Positions 1 through 9,010 of a stretch of 64,000 nt of DNA are shown here, in pieces (the stretch's first letter is position 1; each line of letters starts with the position of its first letter). This DNA is from DATGMP01 sp035293565 (lineage in GTDB: Bacteria > Pseudomonadota > Alphaproteobacteria > BOG-932 > Roseiterribacteraceae), in assembly GCA_035293565.1 (NCBI GenBank), contig DATGMP010000062.1, positions 7,355 to 71,354 of the forward strand, written 5' to 3'. Both the position numbers and the translations under genes were made by a program. The notes below the pieces were generated by a model. The model was not told the DNA's origin. It was given only the letters and a program-made list of their open reading frames with translations, and searched no databases.

Positions 1-1
1 C

Positions 2-1963
2 GTCAAATATGAGGGAACGGACACGACCTTGACCGTGCCGTTCGGCTCGGTCGACGAGATGAGCTCTTCTTTCGAGGATGCGCACGAACGGCAATTCGGC
101 TTCGTCGGTTCCGGGAAGGCACTCATCGTGGAAAGTGTCGCCGTCGAAGCGATCGACGTAACGCAAGACACTGCTCCGACGCTCGAGTTGCAGACAGCCG
201 ATCGCGGAGAGCTGCCGCGCACAGCTCAGGCTTGGATGGCTGGGCGACGAAGACAGGTGTCCCTATTCGATCGCGCTACACTGGAGGTAGGTGCGGAAAT
301 CCTCGGTCCCGCGATTGTGGTCGAGGCAAATGCGACGACCGTCGTCGAGCCGGAATGGCGCGCCCGCGTCGACTCGCGACGCAATCTTATCCTCGACCGC
401 ACGGTCCCGCTGCCGGCGACCACCGCGATCGGCACCGACGCCGATCCGGTGATGCTCGAGATCTTCAACAACCTGTTCACGACGATCGCCGAACAGATGG
501 GCGAAGCGCTACGAAGCACGGCGCGTTCGGTCAACATCAAGGAGCGTCTCGACTTCTCTTGTGCGCTTTTCGATTCGACGGGTGCGCTGATCGCCAACGC
601 ACCGCATATGCCGGTGCATCTGGGCTCGATGGGCGAAAGCGTCAGAACCATCATGGCCGACCGCGCCGGGCAGCTTCGGCCCGGACAGGCTTACATGCTG
701 AACGATCCGTTCCATGGCGGGACTCATCTGCCGGACATCACCGTCGTCATGCCGGTATTCGCCGACGATCGGGAGACGCTTCTCTTCTTCGTCGCGGCAC
801 GCGGACACCATGCCGACATCGGCGGGATAACGCCCGGCTCCATGCCGCCGCACAGCCGCACCGTCGAAGAGGAAGGAATCCTCATCCGCGACTTTCCGCT
901 CGTGGAGGATGGCGTCTTTCGCGAATCCGAAACACGCGCCCTGCTCGGCGGCGGCCCGTATCCGGCGCGCAACCCCGAACAGAATATCGGCGATCTGAAA
1001 GCCCAGGTCGCTGCCTGCGTGAAGGGCGCGGACGAGCTTCACACGATGGTGACGCAATTTGGGCGGGACGTCGTCGTGGCTTATATGCGCCACGTTCAGG
1101 ACAATGCCGAGGAGGCGGTCCGGCGCGCGATCGCCAAGCTTCGACCGGGCGCCTTTTCGCTCGCGATGGATAACGGCGCGACGGTCTCGGTCAAGATCGA
1201 TATCGACCCTGCGAACCGCAGTGCGACCGTGGACTTCGCTGGCACCAGCCCGCAGCTGCCGTCCAATTTCAATGCGCCGGTCTCCGTCTGCCGTGCGGCC
1301 CTGCTCTATGTCTTCCGCACGCTCGTCGACGACGAGATACCGATGAACGAAGGCTGCCTCAGGCCGATCACGCTCCGCATCCCGGAAGGATCGATGCTGA
1401 ATCCCGAGCCTCCGGCCGCGGTCGTCGCAGGCAATGTGGAGACGAGCCAGGTTATCGTCGACGCCCTCTATGGCGCGCTGGGCGTGCTTGCGGCATCGCA
1501 GGGCACGATGAACAATTTCACCTTCGGCGACAGTGCGCATCAATATTACGAGACCGTCTGCGGCGGCGCCGGCGCCGGTCCCGGTTTCGACGGCGCAAGC
1601 GCCGTCCAGACTCACATGACCAACAGTCGCCTGACCGATCCCGAAGTGCTGGAGTGGCGTTTCCCGGTCATGGTCGAGCAATTCGCCGTCCGGCGCGGAT
1701 CGGGTGGAGAAGGCCGCCATCGCGGCGGTGACGGCGTCGTCCGGCGCATCCGTTTCCGCGAGCCGATGACGGCAGCCATCCTGTCCGACCGGCGGCTGAT
1801 CGCGCCCTTCGGCATGGCTGGCGGTAAACCGGGCGCTGTCGGACGGAATGCCGTCATCCGCGCCGACGGCTCGGTCGAGGCGCTTGCGGGCACGGCTGTC
1901 GTGGCGATGAAAGCGGGCGATATCTTCGTGATCGAGACTCCGGGCGGCGGCGGATATGGCTGA
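2..1963 (+). CDS. Hydantoinase/5-oxoprolinase HyuA-HyuB fusion, 5' end outside window
   Basis: ATP-dependent hydantoinase/oxoprolinase family, which opens five-membered cyclic amides such as 5-oxoproline or hydantoins. The reading frame is already open at base 2 with VKYEGTDTTL, a typical HyuA C-terminal segment, so the true start lies upstream and about 653 residues are visible. The first ~135 residues are the end of the HyuA part (FEDAHERQFGF, GPAIVVEANATT). The rest is a complete HyuB part: DPVMLEIFNNLF, NIKERLDFSCALFD, NDPFHGGTHLPD and RGHHADIGG. Having both parts in one chain matches the eukaryotic-type 5-oxoprolinase layout rather than separate hyuA and hyuB genes. It overlaps the following DUF2891 gene by 8 bases, suggesting translational coupling. 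The substrate cannot be read from the sequence. Confidence 0.9.
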   Translation, partial: VKYEGTDTTLTVPFGSVDEMSSSFEDAHERQFGFVGSGKALIVESVAVEAIDVTQDTAPTLELQTADRGELPRTAQAWMAGRRRQVSLFDRATLEVGAEILGPAIVVEANATTVVEPEWRARVDSRRNLILDRTVPLPATTAIGTDADPVMLEIFNNLFTTIAEQMGEALRSTARSVNIKERLDFSCALFDSTGALIANAPHMPVHLGSMGESVRTIMADRAGQLRPGQAYMLNDPFHGGTHLPDITVVMPVFADDRETLLFFVAARGHHADIGGITPGSMPPHSRTVEEEGILIRDFPLVEDGVFRESETRALLGGGPYPARNPEQNIGDLKAQVAACVKGADELHTMVTQFGRDVVVAYMRHVQDNAEEAVRRAIAKLRPGAFSLAMDNGATVSVKIDIDPANRSATVDFAGTSPQLPSNFNAPVSVCRAALLYVFRTLVDDEIPMNEGCLRPITLRIPEGSMLNPEPPAAVVAGNVETSQVIVDALYGALGVLAASQGTMNNFTFGDSAHQYYETVCGGAGAGPGFDGASAVQTHMTNSRLTDPEVLEWRFPVMVEQFAVRRGSGGEGRHRGGDGVVRRIRFREPMTAAILSDRRLIAPFGMAGGKPGAVGRNAVIRADGSVEALAGTAVVAMKAGDIFVIETPGGGGYG

Positions 1964-2960
1964 GTCTCTCACGCCCGATTTGGCATCGAAGCTTGCGCAG
2001 GTCGCGCTGGGCCATGTGCTTCGCGAATTTCCCAACAAGCTCTACCATGTGCTGGCCCGGCCGGACGACCTGCAGAGCCCGAAGACTCTGCACCCCGTCT
2101 TCCATGGCAGCTTCGATTGGCATTCCTGCGTCCATGGCTATTGGCTGCTGGCGACGCTCTATCGGCGCCTCACTGACTTGGCGGAGCGCGATCGCATTCG
2201 CGCGCTCTTCGATGCGCAGCTGTTGCCGGAGAAAATCGCCGGCGAGGTCGCCTATCTTGCGCGACCGGAGAGCCGGACTTTCGAGCGGCCTTATGGCTGG
2301 GCATGGCTGATGATGCTCGCCGCAGAGCTGAGGCGCCATACTTGCCCCGAAGGACACGCCTGGAACGACGCGCTCGCACCGCTGACATCCGCTTTCGCCG
2401 AGCGCTTTCGGCTGTTTCTGCCAAAGCAGCCCTACCCTGTCCGGACGGGTACGCACGCGAATAGCGCGTTTGCGCTTGCACTAGCCTGGGAATACGCGAC
2501 CGTGTCGAAAGATGATGCGTTGGCAACGATCATCTCCGACCGGGCCCTGGGCTGGTACGGAAAGGATGTGAGATGTCAGGCTTGGGAGCCGGACGGCGAC
2601 GCTTTTCTCTCCCCTGCCCTCGTCGAAGCGGAATGCATGCGGCGCGTCCTGCCTGCCGCGAGCTTTCGCGCCTGGTTCCGATCCTTCCTGCCCGACATAG
2701 CGCGCGGAGAGCCGGCGTCGCTCTTCAATCCGGCGGAGGTCGGCGATCGGAGCGACGGCAAGATCGCTCATCTCGACGGCCTCAATCTCAGCCGCGCCTG
2801 GTGCTGGCGGGCAATCGCCGCAGAGCTCGATGAACCACGACGCATGATCGCCTTTGCCGCGGCCGAAAACCATCTCGCCGTGAGCCTACCGCACGTCACC
2901 GGCGATTATATGAGCGAGCATTGGCTCGGGAGCTTTGCCCTGCTCGCGCTGACCGCCTAA
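1956..2960 (+). CDS. DUF2891 family protein
   Basis: A 334-residue soluble protein resembling the DUF2891 family, whose function is not established. Recognisable features are LHPVFHGSFDWHSCVHGYW near residues 45-65, then an all-helical body with several conserved-looking tryptophans and histidines (RPYGWAWLMML, RTGTHANSAFAL, SEHWLGSFALLAL), suggestive of an alpha/alpha toroid enzyme fold. There is no signal peptide. The ATG lies inside the end of the HyuAB gene (8-base overlap), so the two are probably co-translated and may act on the same substrate. Its stop overlaps the stop of the convergent dioxygenase gene. Confidence 0.75.
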   Translation: MAESLTPDLASKLAQVALGHVLREFPNKLYHVLARPDDLQSPKTLHPVFHGSFDWHSCVHGYWLLATLYRRLTDLAERDRIRALFDAQLLPEKIAGEVAYLARPESRTFERPYGWAWLMMLAAELRRHTCPEGHAWNDALAPLTSAFAERFRLFLPKQPYPVRTGTHANSAFALALAWEYATVSKDDALATIISDRALGWYGKDVRCQAWEPDGDAFLSPALVEAECMRRVLPAASFRAWFRSFLPDIARGEPASLFNPAEVGDRSDGKIAHLDGLNLSRAWCWRAIAAELDEPRRMIAFAAAENHLAVSLPHVTGDYMSEHWLGSFALLALTA

Positions 2961-3892
2961 ATGCGGGCTTCGTTCAGCTTGCGGCCCAGCGCATAGTCAC
3001 CGGTGATCGTCGTGCGCTGCATCTCGCGCGTGCAATCCTCCGGAACGCCCTCGGCGCAATGGAGCGTGCGCCAATTGTCCCAGAGCACGAGATCGTTTTT
3101 CCGCCACTCATGGAAATAGGCATCGGAAGGATCGAGCATGCAGGAGACGATCTCGGTCAATAGCGCATCACCCTCCTCGCCCGGCATCTCGTGAATGCCG
3201 AGAGCGGAGGTCGGCGACACGTTCAGAACCTTGCGGCCCGTTTCCGCTTGACGAAAGACCATCGGGTGTAGCACCGGCCGGAAATCCCGTTCGATACGCG
3301 TCGCGAGCGAAGCCATGGACGGCGAATTCGCGACCAGCTTGAGATTCGGCGGTTTGCCGAATTTCTCGAAGGTGAAATCGGGGCGAAGCTGATAGACGAC
3401 ATGCAGCTCCTCGATCTGCCGCTTCAGAGGGTCGGGCAGCCTGTCATAGGCTGCGATCCGATCGATGAAGCCGGTCCGCCCGCCCGCCCGCGGCAGGGTG
3501 ATGGCCCGCAAGATGCCGCCGCGATTGATCTTGTCCATGAACATCAGGTCCGCGTGCCACGGCAGCCAGCCACCCCGCCGCTCCCCGTCCACCTCATAAA
3601 GCGCGACCGAGGACTCGCTTTCCGAGCCCGGCCGATAGGAGATGTCGACCAGTTCGGGATAGCCCGCGACCCAATTCTCCTTGGCCGGGTGGCGCTGCAG
3701 CTCGCCGAAGCAGCGACTCAGCGTCAGATGCGCTTCCGGGCTAGTGCCGGCCTCAGGAAAAACCAAGATTCCGGCCTGAATGAACGCCGCCTGCAACCGC
3801 TCGCCGACGTCCGAGGAAATCGGTGAATCGAGATCGATTCCGTGGACCGCGAGGCCGACATGAGCCGACAAGGGCGTGAACTCGAGCGTCAT
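2957..3892 (-). CDS. TauD/TfdA-family Fe(II)/2-oxoglutarate dioxygenase
   Basis: Predicted non-heme iron, 2-oxoglutarate-dependent dioxygenase of the TauD/TfdA family (taurine, 2,4-D and related oxidations). With the start at 3892 it is 311 residues. The facial triad is visible: H113 and D115 in PWHADLMF, and the distal H278 in DNWRTLHCAEGV. The 2-oxoglutarate-binding arginine is likely R293 in REMQRTTITGDY. I chose the ATG at 3892 (MTLEFTPLSA) over the longer frame from 3922 because a GAAAGG sequence lies a few bases upstream and family members begin here. It is divergent from the PhyH gene across a 96-base gap that must hold both promoters. The substrate is unknown. Confidence 0.88.
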   Translation of the reverse strand: MTLEFTPLSAHVGLAVHGIDLDSPISSDVGERLQAAFIQAGILVFPEAGTSPEAHLTLSRCFGELQRHPAKENWVAGYPELVDISYRPGSESESSVALYEVDGERRGGWLPWHADLMFMDKINRGGILRAITLPRAGGRTGFIDRIAAYDRLPDPLKRQIEELHVVYQLRPDFTFEKFGKPPNLKLVANSPSMASLATRIERDFRPVLHPMVFRQAETGRKVLNVSPTSALGIHEMPGEEGDALLTEIVSCMLDPSDAYFHEWRKNDLVLWDNWRTLHCAEGVPEDCTREMQRTTITGDYALGRKLNEARI

Positions 3893-3988
3893 CGCATAGC
3901 CTTTCGGCTCGCAGTATCGCACTCTCCGGTGCTAGCCTCAAAGGCGAAGGTCGCGGAAGCATCGCGCGACCCCGGGGGAGGACAGGCG

Positions 3989-4792
3989 ATGCGCGTAAGG
4001 TATTTCGACCGGTCGGCCTCGGTTGCCGATGTCAAATCCCATATGGAGGAATGGGGGTTCGCCGTCGTCGTCGGCCGGCAGCCGACAGCGATAATCGAAG
4101 CGGTCGGCCGCGACATCAATCGCCACACCGAGGGCCTGCCATTTCTCGAAAAGCCCTTTTTTGGCGGGGCCTTGAAGAAGATCGATGGTTTCGTGGCGAA
4201 ATCACCCGCCATGGTCGATCTCATGAGCGATCCCTTCGTGATCGACCTTGCCGAGGCCATTCTCGGGCCCGAGCCGCTGCTCAACGGCTCGGCTGGCTTC
4301 ATCCTCGAGAAAGGGAACCGGCCGCAGGATCTCCATCACGACGACATCATCTATCAGCCCTACCTCCCGCGTATCCCCGGCGGACCGCAATCGCTGATCC
4401 ATTATATGTTCGCGATCACCGAATTCACCGCCAAGAACGGCGCAACCTGCATGATTCCCGGCAGCCACCTTTGGCCCGCCGGGCGCGAGCCGACCGAGGA
4501 GGACGAGGTGCTCGCGCTGGAGATGCCGCCCGGCGGCTTCGCCGTCTGGCTCGGATCGACTTGGCACGGGGCCGGCCGCAACACGACCGAGCGCCCTCGG
4601 ATCGGAGCCGATCTCGGTTTCAATTGCGGGTGGCTGCGGCCCCATGAGGCCTACCATCTGCTCGTGCCCCCCGCGCTCGCGCGGAGCTATCCCAAGCGCG
4701 TGCGGGAAGTGCTGGGCTATCGGGCGCATCGCGGTATGCTGGGCTGCATCGACCAGCGGAACCCGATGGATCTGCTAGGATTTCCGCAATGA
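3989..4792 (+). CDS. Phytanoyl-CoA dioxygenase (PhyH) family protein
   Basis: A second predicted Fe(II)/2-oxoglutarate oxygenase, of the PhyH family, 267 residues. Iron ligands are visible in QDLHHDDIIYQP (histidine and aspartate at 116-119) and H193 in STWHGAGRNTTERPR, whose downstream arginine would bind 2-oxoglutarate; the GSHLWP segment at 158-163 is typical. The start at 3989 is supported by GGGGGAGGA just upstream; the frame is open further 5' but without a comparable ribosome site. The stop overlaps the cytochrome c start by 4 bases, so the two are translationally coupled. The pairing suggests oxidation linked to electron transfer, but the substrate is not deducible. Confidence 0.87.
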   Translation: MRVRYFDRSASVADVKSHMEEWGFAVVVGRQPTAIIEAVGRDINRHTEGLPFLEKPFFGGALKKIDGFVAKSPAMVDLMSDPFVIDLAEAILGPEPLLNGSAGFILEKGNRPQDLHHDDIIYQPYLPRIPGGPQSLIHYMFAITEFTAKNGATCMIPGSHLWPAGREPTEEDEVLALEMPPGGFAVWLGSTWHGAGRNTTERPRIGADLGFNCGWLRPHEAYHLLVPPALARSYPKRVREVLGYRAHRGMLGCIDQRNPMDLLGFPQ

Positions 4793-5763
4793 GGATGGCT
4801 ATCCTTGGCGTGTTGGCGCCTCTGGCGTCAACGGCTCCCGCGCTTGCCGCCCAAACGGTCGCGGACGCTCCGCCGAGCTGGGCGTTTTCCGCTGATCCTC
4901 CGGCTGTGCAACCGGCCAGCCGGCCACCGGACGACGGAGTCCCGAAGCATGTCGCCGGCAGCGCCGTCGCGCTGACCTTGGCCCAGACGCGCGATCCCTT
5001 CAACATTCCCGACTGGCACCCAAGCGACCATCCGGCCGCGCCGGACATCGTGATGCATGGGCGAAAGCCTGCGGTGCTGGCCTGCGGTTATTGCCATCTG
5101 CCCAACGGACAAGGTCGACCGGAGAATGCAAGCCTGGCGGGATTGCCGGCAGACTACATCCTGCAGCAGATCCGGGATCTCCGAAGCGGCGCGCGGAAGA
5201 GCTCTGTCTCCGATCTCAAACCGCCGGCGCTCATGGTCGGCATCGCCAAAGCCGTGTCGGACGAGGATGTCGAGAAGGCCGCGGCCTATTTCGCGAGCAT
5301 CAAACCCAGGCCGTGGATCCGCGTGGTCGAAACCGAGACCGTGCCCAGGACGCATATCGCTGGCTTCATGCTGGTTGCCGATGCAAGCGGCACGGCCGAA
5401 CCGATCGGCCAGCGCATTGTCGAGACGCCTGAAAATCTCGGCCAAACGGAGCTTCGGGATTCGGAGTCCGGATTTGTTGCCTATGTACCGAAGGGCAGCA
5501 TCGCGGAGGGAGAGCGCCTTGCGAAAACCGGTAGCGGCAAAAGCACAGCTTGCGTCGCATGTCATGGACCGGATCTGAGAGGGATCGGGTCAACACCGGC
5601 TCTGGCGGGCCGTTCGCCGAGCTATCTGGTCCGGCAGCTCTATGATATTCGGCACGGTGCGCGCGGCGGTCCGTCGAACGAGCTGATGCAAAGCGTGGTC
5701 AGGAATCTGAATCAGGACGATTTCATAGCGGTCGCGGCTTACGCCGCCTCACGGAGCCCGTAA
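4789..5763 (+). CDS. Exported di-heme cytochrome c
   Basis: A 324-residue periplasmic c-type cytochrome. The first ~21 residues form a signal peptide ending near ALAAQ. Two heme-attachment motifs are present: CGYCH at 99-103 and CVACH at 255-259, each in a class I-like domain (NGQGRPENASLAGLPADYI and GPDLRGIGSTPALAGRSPSYL), so the protein resembles the cytochrome c4/FixP tandem arrangement. Such proteins pass electrons from periplasmic dehydrogenases to a terminal oxidase. It starts in a 4-base overlap with the PhyH gene and is followed 6 bases later by the EthD-like gene, making a three-gene operon. The spacer between the hemes is longer than in c4. Confidence 0.88.
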   Translation: MRMAILGVLAPLASTAPALAAQTVADAPPSWAFSADPPAVQPASRPPDDGVPKHVAGSAVALTLAQTRDPFNIPDWHPSDHPAAPDIVMHGRKPAVLACGYCHLPNGQGRPENASLAGLPADYILQQIRDLRSGARKSSVSDLKPPALMVGIAKAVSDEDVEKAAAYFASIKPRPWIRVVETETVPRTHIAGFMLVADASGTAEPIGQRIVETPENLGQTELRDSESGFVAYVPKGSIAEGERLAKTGSGKSTACVACHGPDLRGIGSTPALAGRSPSYLVRQLYDIRHGARGGPSNELMQSVVRNLNQDDFIAVAAYAASRSP

Positions 5764-5769
5764 GAGTCC

Positions 5770-6456
5770 ATGGAAAAATTGGTCTATCTACTGAGCAAGA
5801 ATCCGGACCAGCCCGGTATCGCGATGCGGAATCCGTTGATCGAAGAGATCGTGCCGAGGCTAAAAAGCATGGGCGCTTACCGGATCAATGTGAATATCGC
5901 CGACCTGACGGAAATCGTTGCGAAAGCGGCGCCCGCGCGGCTCATGGGGCCATGGGACAAACTTGGCGCCGTGATCTCCTTCTGGCTCGATAATCTGGAC
6001 CAGCGGTCGGCGATCGAGCCCGCGCTCGCCGAGGCATCGGTCAGCTACGCCGGTTATCTCGTCACAGAATCGATCGTGCAGAGCTACCAACGGACCTGGA
6101 AGGATGGCGAGCGCCGCGCCGGCGTCACGCAATTCACCGCTCTGGGGAAACCGGCTGCCGCGAGCGAGGAAGAATTTTATCATTGGTGGCAGATCAAGCA
6201 TTCCGAATCGTCCTTCAGACTCCATCCGCGGCGATGGTCCTATATCCGCGACGCCGTCGCCCGCCCGCTCACGCCCGACGCTCCAACATACCGGGCACTC
6301 GTGCTCGAGCATTTTCGCGAGCTCGAGGACTTCACCGATGACAGCCGCTATTTCGGCGGCGAGGCTGCCCTGCGGGAAATGAACGAGGAGACGCCTCATT
6401 TCTGCGACTTCAACAATCTGGTCGGCGGCCCCATGAGCGAATATTCCTTCGCTTAA
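5770..6456 (+). CDS. EthD-like dimeric alpha/beta-barrel protein
   Basis: A 228-residue cytosolic protein that looks like two ferredoxin-like dimeric alpha/beta-barrel repeats of the EthD type (MEKLVYLLSKNPDQPG at the start; EEEFYHWWQIKHSE in the second half, the usual hhWxxxHs signature). EthD proteins accompany degradative monooxygenases and related enzymes and usually have no independently shown activity. It is the last gene of the PhyH-cytochrome operon. Its stop overlaps that of the convergent ThDP-enzyme gene by 4 bases. Family level is fairly secure; the role is inferred only from neighbours. Confidence 0.72.
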   Translation: MEKLVYLLSKNPDQPGIAMRNPLIEEIVPRLKSMGAYRINVNIADLTEIVAKAAPARLMGPWDKLGAVISFWLDNLDQRSAIEPALAEASVSYAGYLVTESIVQSYQRTWKDGERRAGVTQFTALGKPAAASEEEFYHWWQIKHSESSFRLHPRRWSYIRDAVARPLTPDAPTYRALVLEHFRELEDFTDDSRYFGGEAALREMNEETPHFCDFNNLVGGPMSEYSFA

Positions 6457-8114
6457 TCGAGACGCCTATCCGGTGTGATCTGCGCCGGATCGACCTGAAC
6501 CTCGATCACGCTTGCCACCTTCGAAACGAGGGCGCGATCGAATGCCGCTGCGAAAGACTCTTCACCGTCGACGGTTTCACCGGAAATGCCGAAGGATCGC
6601 GCGAAGGCGGCAAAGTCCGGATTGAGAAGGTCGGCTCCCGAGATGCGGCCTGGATAGCGAGCCTCCTGATGCATCCTGATCGTGCCGTACATTCCGTTGT
6701 TGAGAATGATCACGATGATCGGCAGCCCGTAGCGCCGGGCGGTGATCAGCTCCTGCGGATACATCATGAAATCGCCGTCGCCCGCGAAACAGATAACCGG
6801 ACGGCCGGGATTCCGAAGCTTCGCCGCGACCGCTGCCGGCAGGCCATAGCCCATCGCGCCGCTGGTCGGCGCGAGTTGAGAGCGGAAGCGGCGATAGCGA
6901 TGATAGCGGTGGACCCAAATGGCGAAGTTGCCGGCGCCGTTGGTGACGATCGCCTCCGGCGGCAGGCGCTCCTCGATGCAGGCCATCACGCCGGTCGCGT
7001 CGAACCGCTCGCCGCCGCCTGACCGAATTGCGGAAAACTCCTCATATTCGGCCCTGGCGGAAGACGTCCAATCCTGCCAGGGCGGGCGATCGATCGGCGG
7101 CAATCGGCGCAGCGCGGCGGCGATTTCCGGCATGCCGGCATTGATCCCGAGGACAGGCTGATAGACTCGCCCGAGCTCCTCCACGCCGGCATGGACATGG
7201 ATAAGCGGCGCATGCGGGACCGGCGGTTCGATCAGCGTATAGCCACCGGTAGTCGCCTCTCCCAGACGCGGGCCGATTGCGAGCAGCAGATCGGCCGCTT
7301 TGACCCGAGCCGCAAGTTTCGGGCCGAGGCCAAAACCCAAATGGCCGATATAGCAAGGATGAGCATTGTCGATGAGATGCTGCGCCCTGAACGATGCGGT
7401 GATCGGCAGCGCATTCGCTTCGGCGAAAGCGGCGATGTCGGCGCAGGCCTGCTCGGTCCAGCCGCTGCCGCCCAATATCGCCACCGGCCGCGCTGCCCCG
7501 GTCATCAGCCGCCGGAGCTCCGTGAGATCGTCAGCCGATGGAGAGGCCCGCACGGCCCGATAGGGCGAAGTGTCGGCGATCGCGCATTGCGCGATCAAAA
7601 TATCCTCGGGTAGAGCGAGCACGACCGGACCCGCGCGGCCCGACATCGCCGTCCGGAACGCCCGAGCGACCAGTTCGGGCACACGCGCCGGATCGTCGAT
7701 CTCTGCCGCCCATTTCGATAGCGGCCCGAACATCTGCCCATAGTCGATCTCCTGGAACGCTTCGCGGTTTCGGTGCGCGCCTTTCACCTGCCCCACGAAC
7801 AAGATCATGGGCGTCGAGTCCTGAAAGGCCGTATGCACGCCGACGCTGGCGTGCGTCGCGCCCGGCCCGCGAGTCACGAAACAGACGCCAGGGCGTCCCG
7901 TCAGCTTGCCGTCCGCTTCCGCCATGTTGGCGGCCGCGCCCTCGTGACGACAGACGATGACCTGAATGTCCCGAGCATCGTGGAGCGCATCCAGAACTGC
8001 AAGATAGCTTTCGCCCGGAACGCAGAAGATTCGATCGACGCCATGGATACGCAGCGTATCGACCAGAATTTGGGCGCCGCTCCGCATGCGGCGTTCCGCC
8101 ATTGTGCCGTTCAT
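6453..8114 (-). CDS. Thiamine-diphosphate-dependent enzyme, acetolactate synthase/benzoylformate decarboxylase-like
   Basis: A 553-residue ThDP enzyme with the standard three-domain plan. The PYR domain carries the cofactor-activating glutamate E58 in CRHEGAAANMAEADG; the central domain contains RPVAILGGSG; the PP domain has the metal/ThDP motif GDGDFM at 445-450 with NN at 472-473. The start at 8114 (MNGTMAERRM) is preceded by GGGAAGG and gives the usual family length; the frame extends to 8255 without good support. No regulatory-subunit gene is nearby and the gene lies outside a branched-chain amino acid context, so a catabolic 2-oxoacid decarboxylase or carboligase is as likely as acetolactate synthase. 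It is divergent from the F420-reductase-like gene. Confidence 0.9.
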   Translation of the reverse strand: MNGTMAERRMRSGAQILVDTLRIHGVDRIFCVPGESYLAVLDALHDARDIQVIVCRHEGAAANMAEADGKLTGRPGVCFVTRGPGATHASVGVHTAFQDSTPMILFVGQVKGAHRNREAFQEIDYGQMFGPLSKWAAEIDDPARVPELVARAFRTAMSGRAGPVVLALPEDILIAQCAIADTSPYRAVRASPSADDLTELRRLMTGAARPVAILGGSGWTEQACADIAAFAEANALPITASFRAQHLIDNAHPCYIGHLGFGLGPKLAARVKAADLLLAIGPRLGEATTGGYTLIEPPVPHAPLIHVHAGVEELGRVYQPVLGINAGMPEIAAALRRLPPIDRPPWQDWTSSARAEYEEFSAIRSGGGERFDATGVMACIEERLPPEAIVTNGAGNFAIWVHRYHRYRRFRSQLAPTSGAMGYGLPAAVAAKLRNPGRPVICFAGDGDFMMYPQELITARRYGLPIIVIILNNGMYGTIRMHQEARYPGRISGADLLNPDFAAFARSFGISGETVDGEESFAAAFDRALVSKVASVIEVQVDPAQITPDRRLD

Positions 8115-8183
8115 TCGTCGCCGCCTTCCCATCAGGGTCCGAGCACCTACCTTACTGACAAAGTTCGGAACGGGAGAAGGGTC

Positions 8184-8825
8184 ATGAAGATCGGGATCAT
8201 CGGCGCCGGAAATGTCGGCGGCGCGCTCGGAAAGCTCTGGGCCGGCAAGGGTCATGAGATCGTGTTCGGAGTCCCCGACCCGCAGGCGGACAAAGTCGCG
8301 GCCTTGCTGAGATCAATCGATCGCAATTCCAGGGCCGGAACCGTCTCGGAAGCAGCCGCTTTTGGCGAAGTCGTCGTCTTCGCGACGCCCTGGCAAGCGA
8401 CCCACGACGCAGTGCGGTCTGCCGGCGATCTCGACGGCAAGGTGGTCATCGACTGCACCAACCCCCTCATGCCCGACTTGTCCGGTCTGGTGATCGGAAC
8501 CAACAATTCAGCGGGCGAGGAAGTGGCGCGTTGGGCCGAGGGCGCCAAAGTCGTGAAGGCGTTCAACACGATCGGCGCCGCCAATTTCGGTACTCCCCAA
8601 TTCGGCGCGGAGAGCGCCAGCATGTTCATCGCCGGCAATGATGCCGACGCAAAGGCAACCGTGGCGCGCCTGGCGGCCGAACTCGGCTTCGACGTCGTGG
8701 ATGCAGGTCCTCTGACGGCAGCGCGATGGCTCGAAGCGCTCGGAATTCTCTGGATCCATCTCGCCTTCAAGCAGGGGCTCGGACCTGCCGGCCACGCCTT
8801 CAAACTTCTGCGGCGCCCTCAATAG
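8184..8825 (+). CDS. NADPH-dependent F420 reductase-like oxidoreductase
   Basis: A 213-residue Rossmann-fold enzyme of the F420_oxidored type. The dinucleotide motif MKIGIIGAGNVGGALG is at the extreme N-terminus; VIDCTNPLMP and KAFNTIGAANF are further family hallmarks, and the C-terminal AARWLEALGILWIHLAF helix matches. Such proteins in bacteria that probably lack coenzyme F420 are usually annotated as NADP oxidoreductases of unknown substrate. The ATG at 8184 has GGAGAAGG upstream, and the frame from 7773 is only fortuitously open. It stands alone, divergent from the ThDP-enzyme gene with a 69-base gap. Confidence 0.85.
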   Translation: MKIGIIGAGNVGGALGKLWAGKGHEIVFGVPDPQADKVAALLRSIDRNSRAGTVSEAAAFGEVVVFATPWQATHDAVRSAGDLDGKVVIDCTNPLMPDLSGLVIGTNNSAGEEVARWAEGAKVVKAFNTIGAANFGTPQFGAESASMFIAGNDADAKATVARLAAELGFDVVDAGPLTAARWLEALGILWIHLAFKQGLGPAGHAFKLLRRPQ

Positions 8826-9010
8826 AAGATATGCAAGGCCGCCACATGGACTGATGTCAGTTCCGGAGCGGCGGCGAGGGCGACCATTGCGCGACCGCTT
8901 TGTAGTAAAGTCGGAATGAATATGACAAGCAGAAAATAACGGGAGGAGAGCCAGAAAAGAACTCCGCCTTGTCATGGCACTTCACGCTTATCACCGCGTT
9001 ATGCCCAGCA

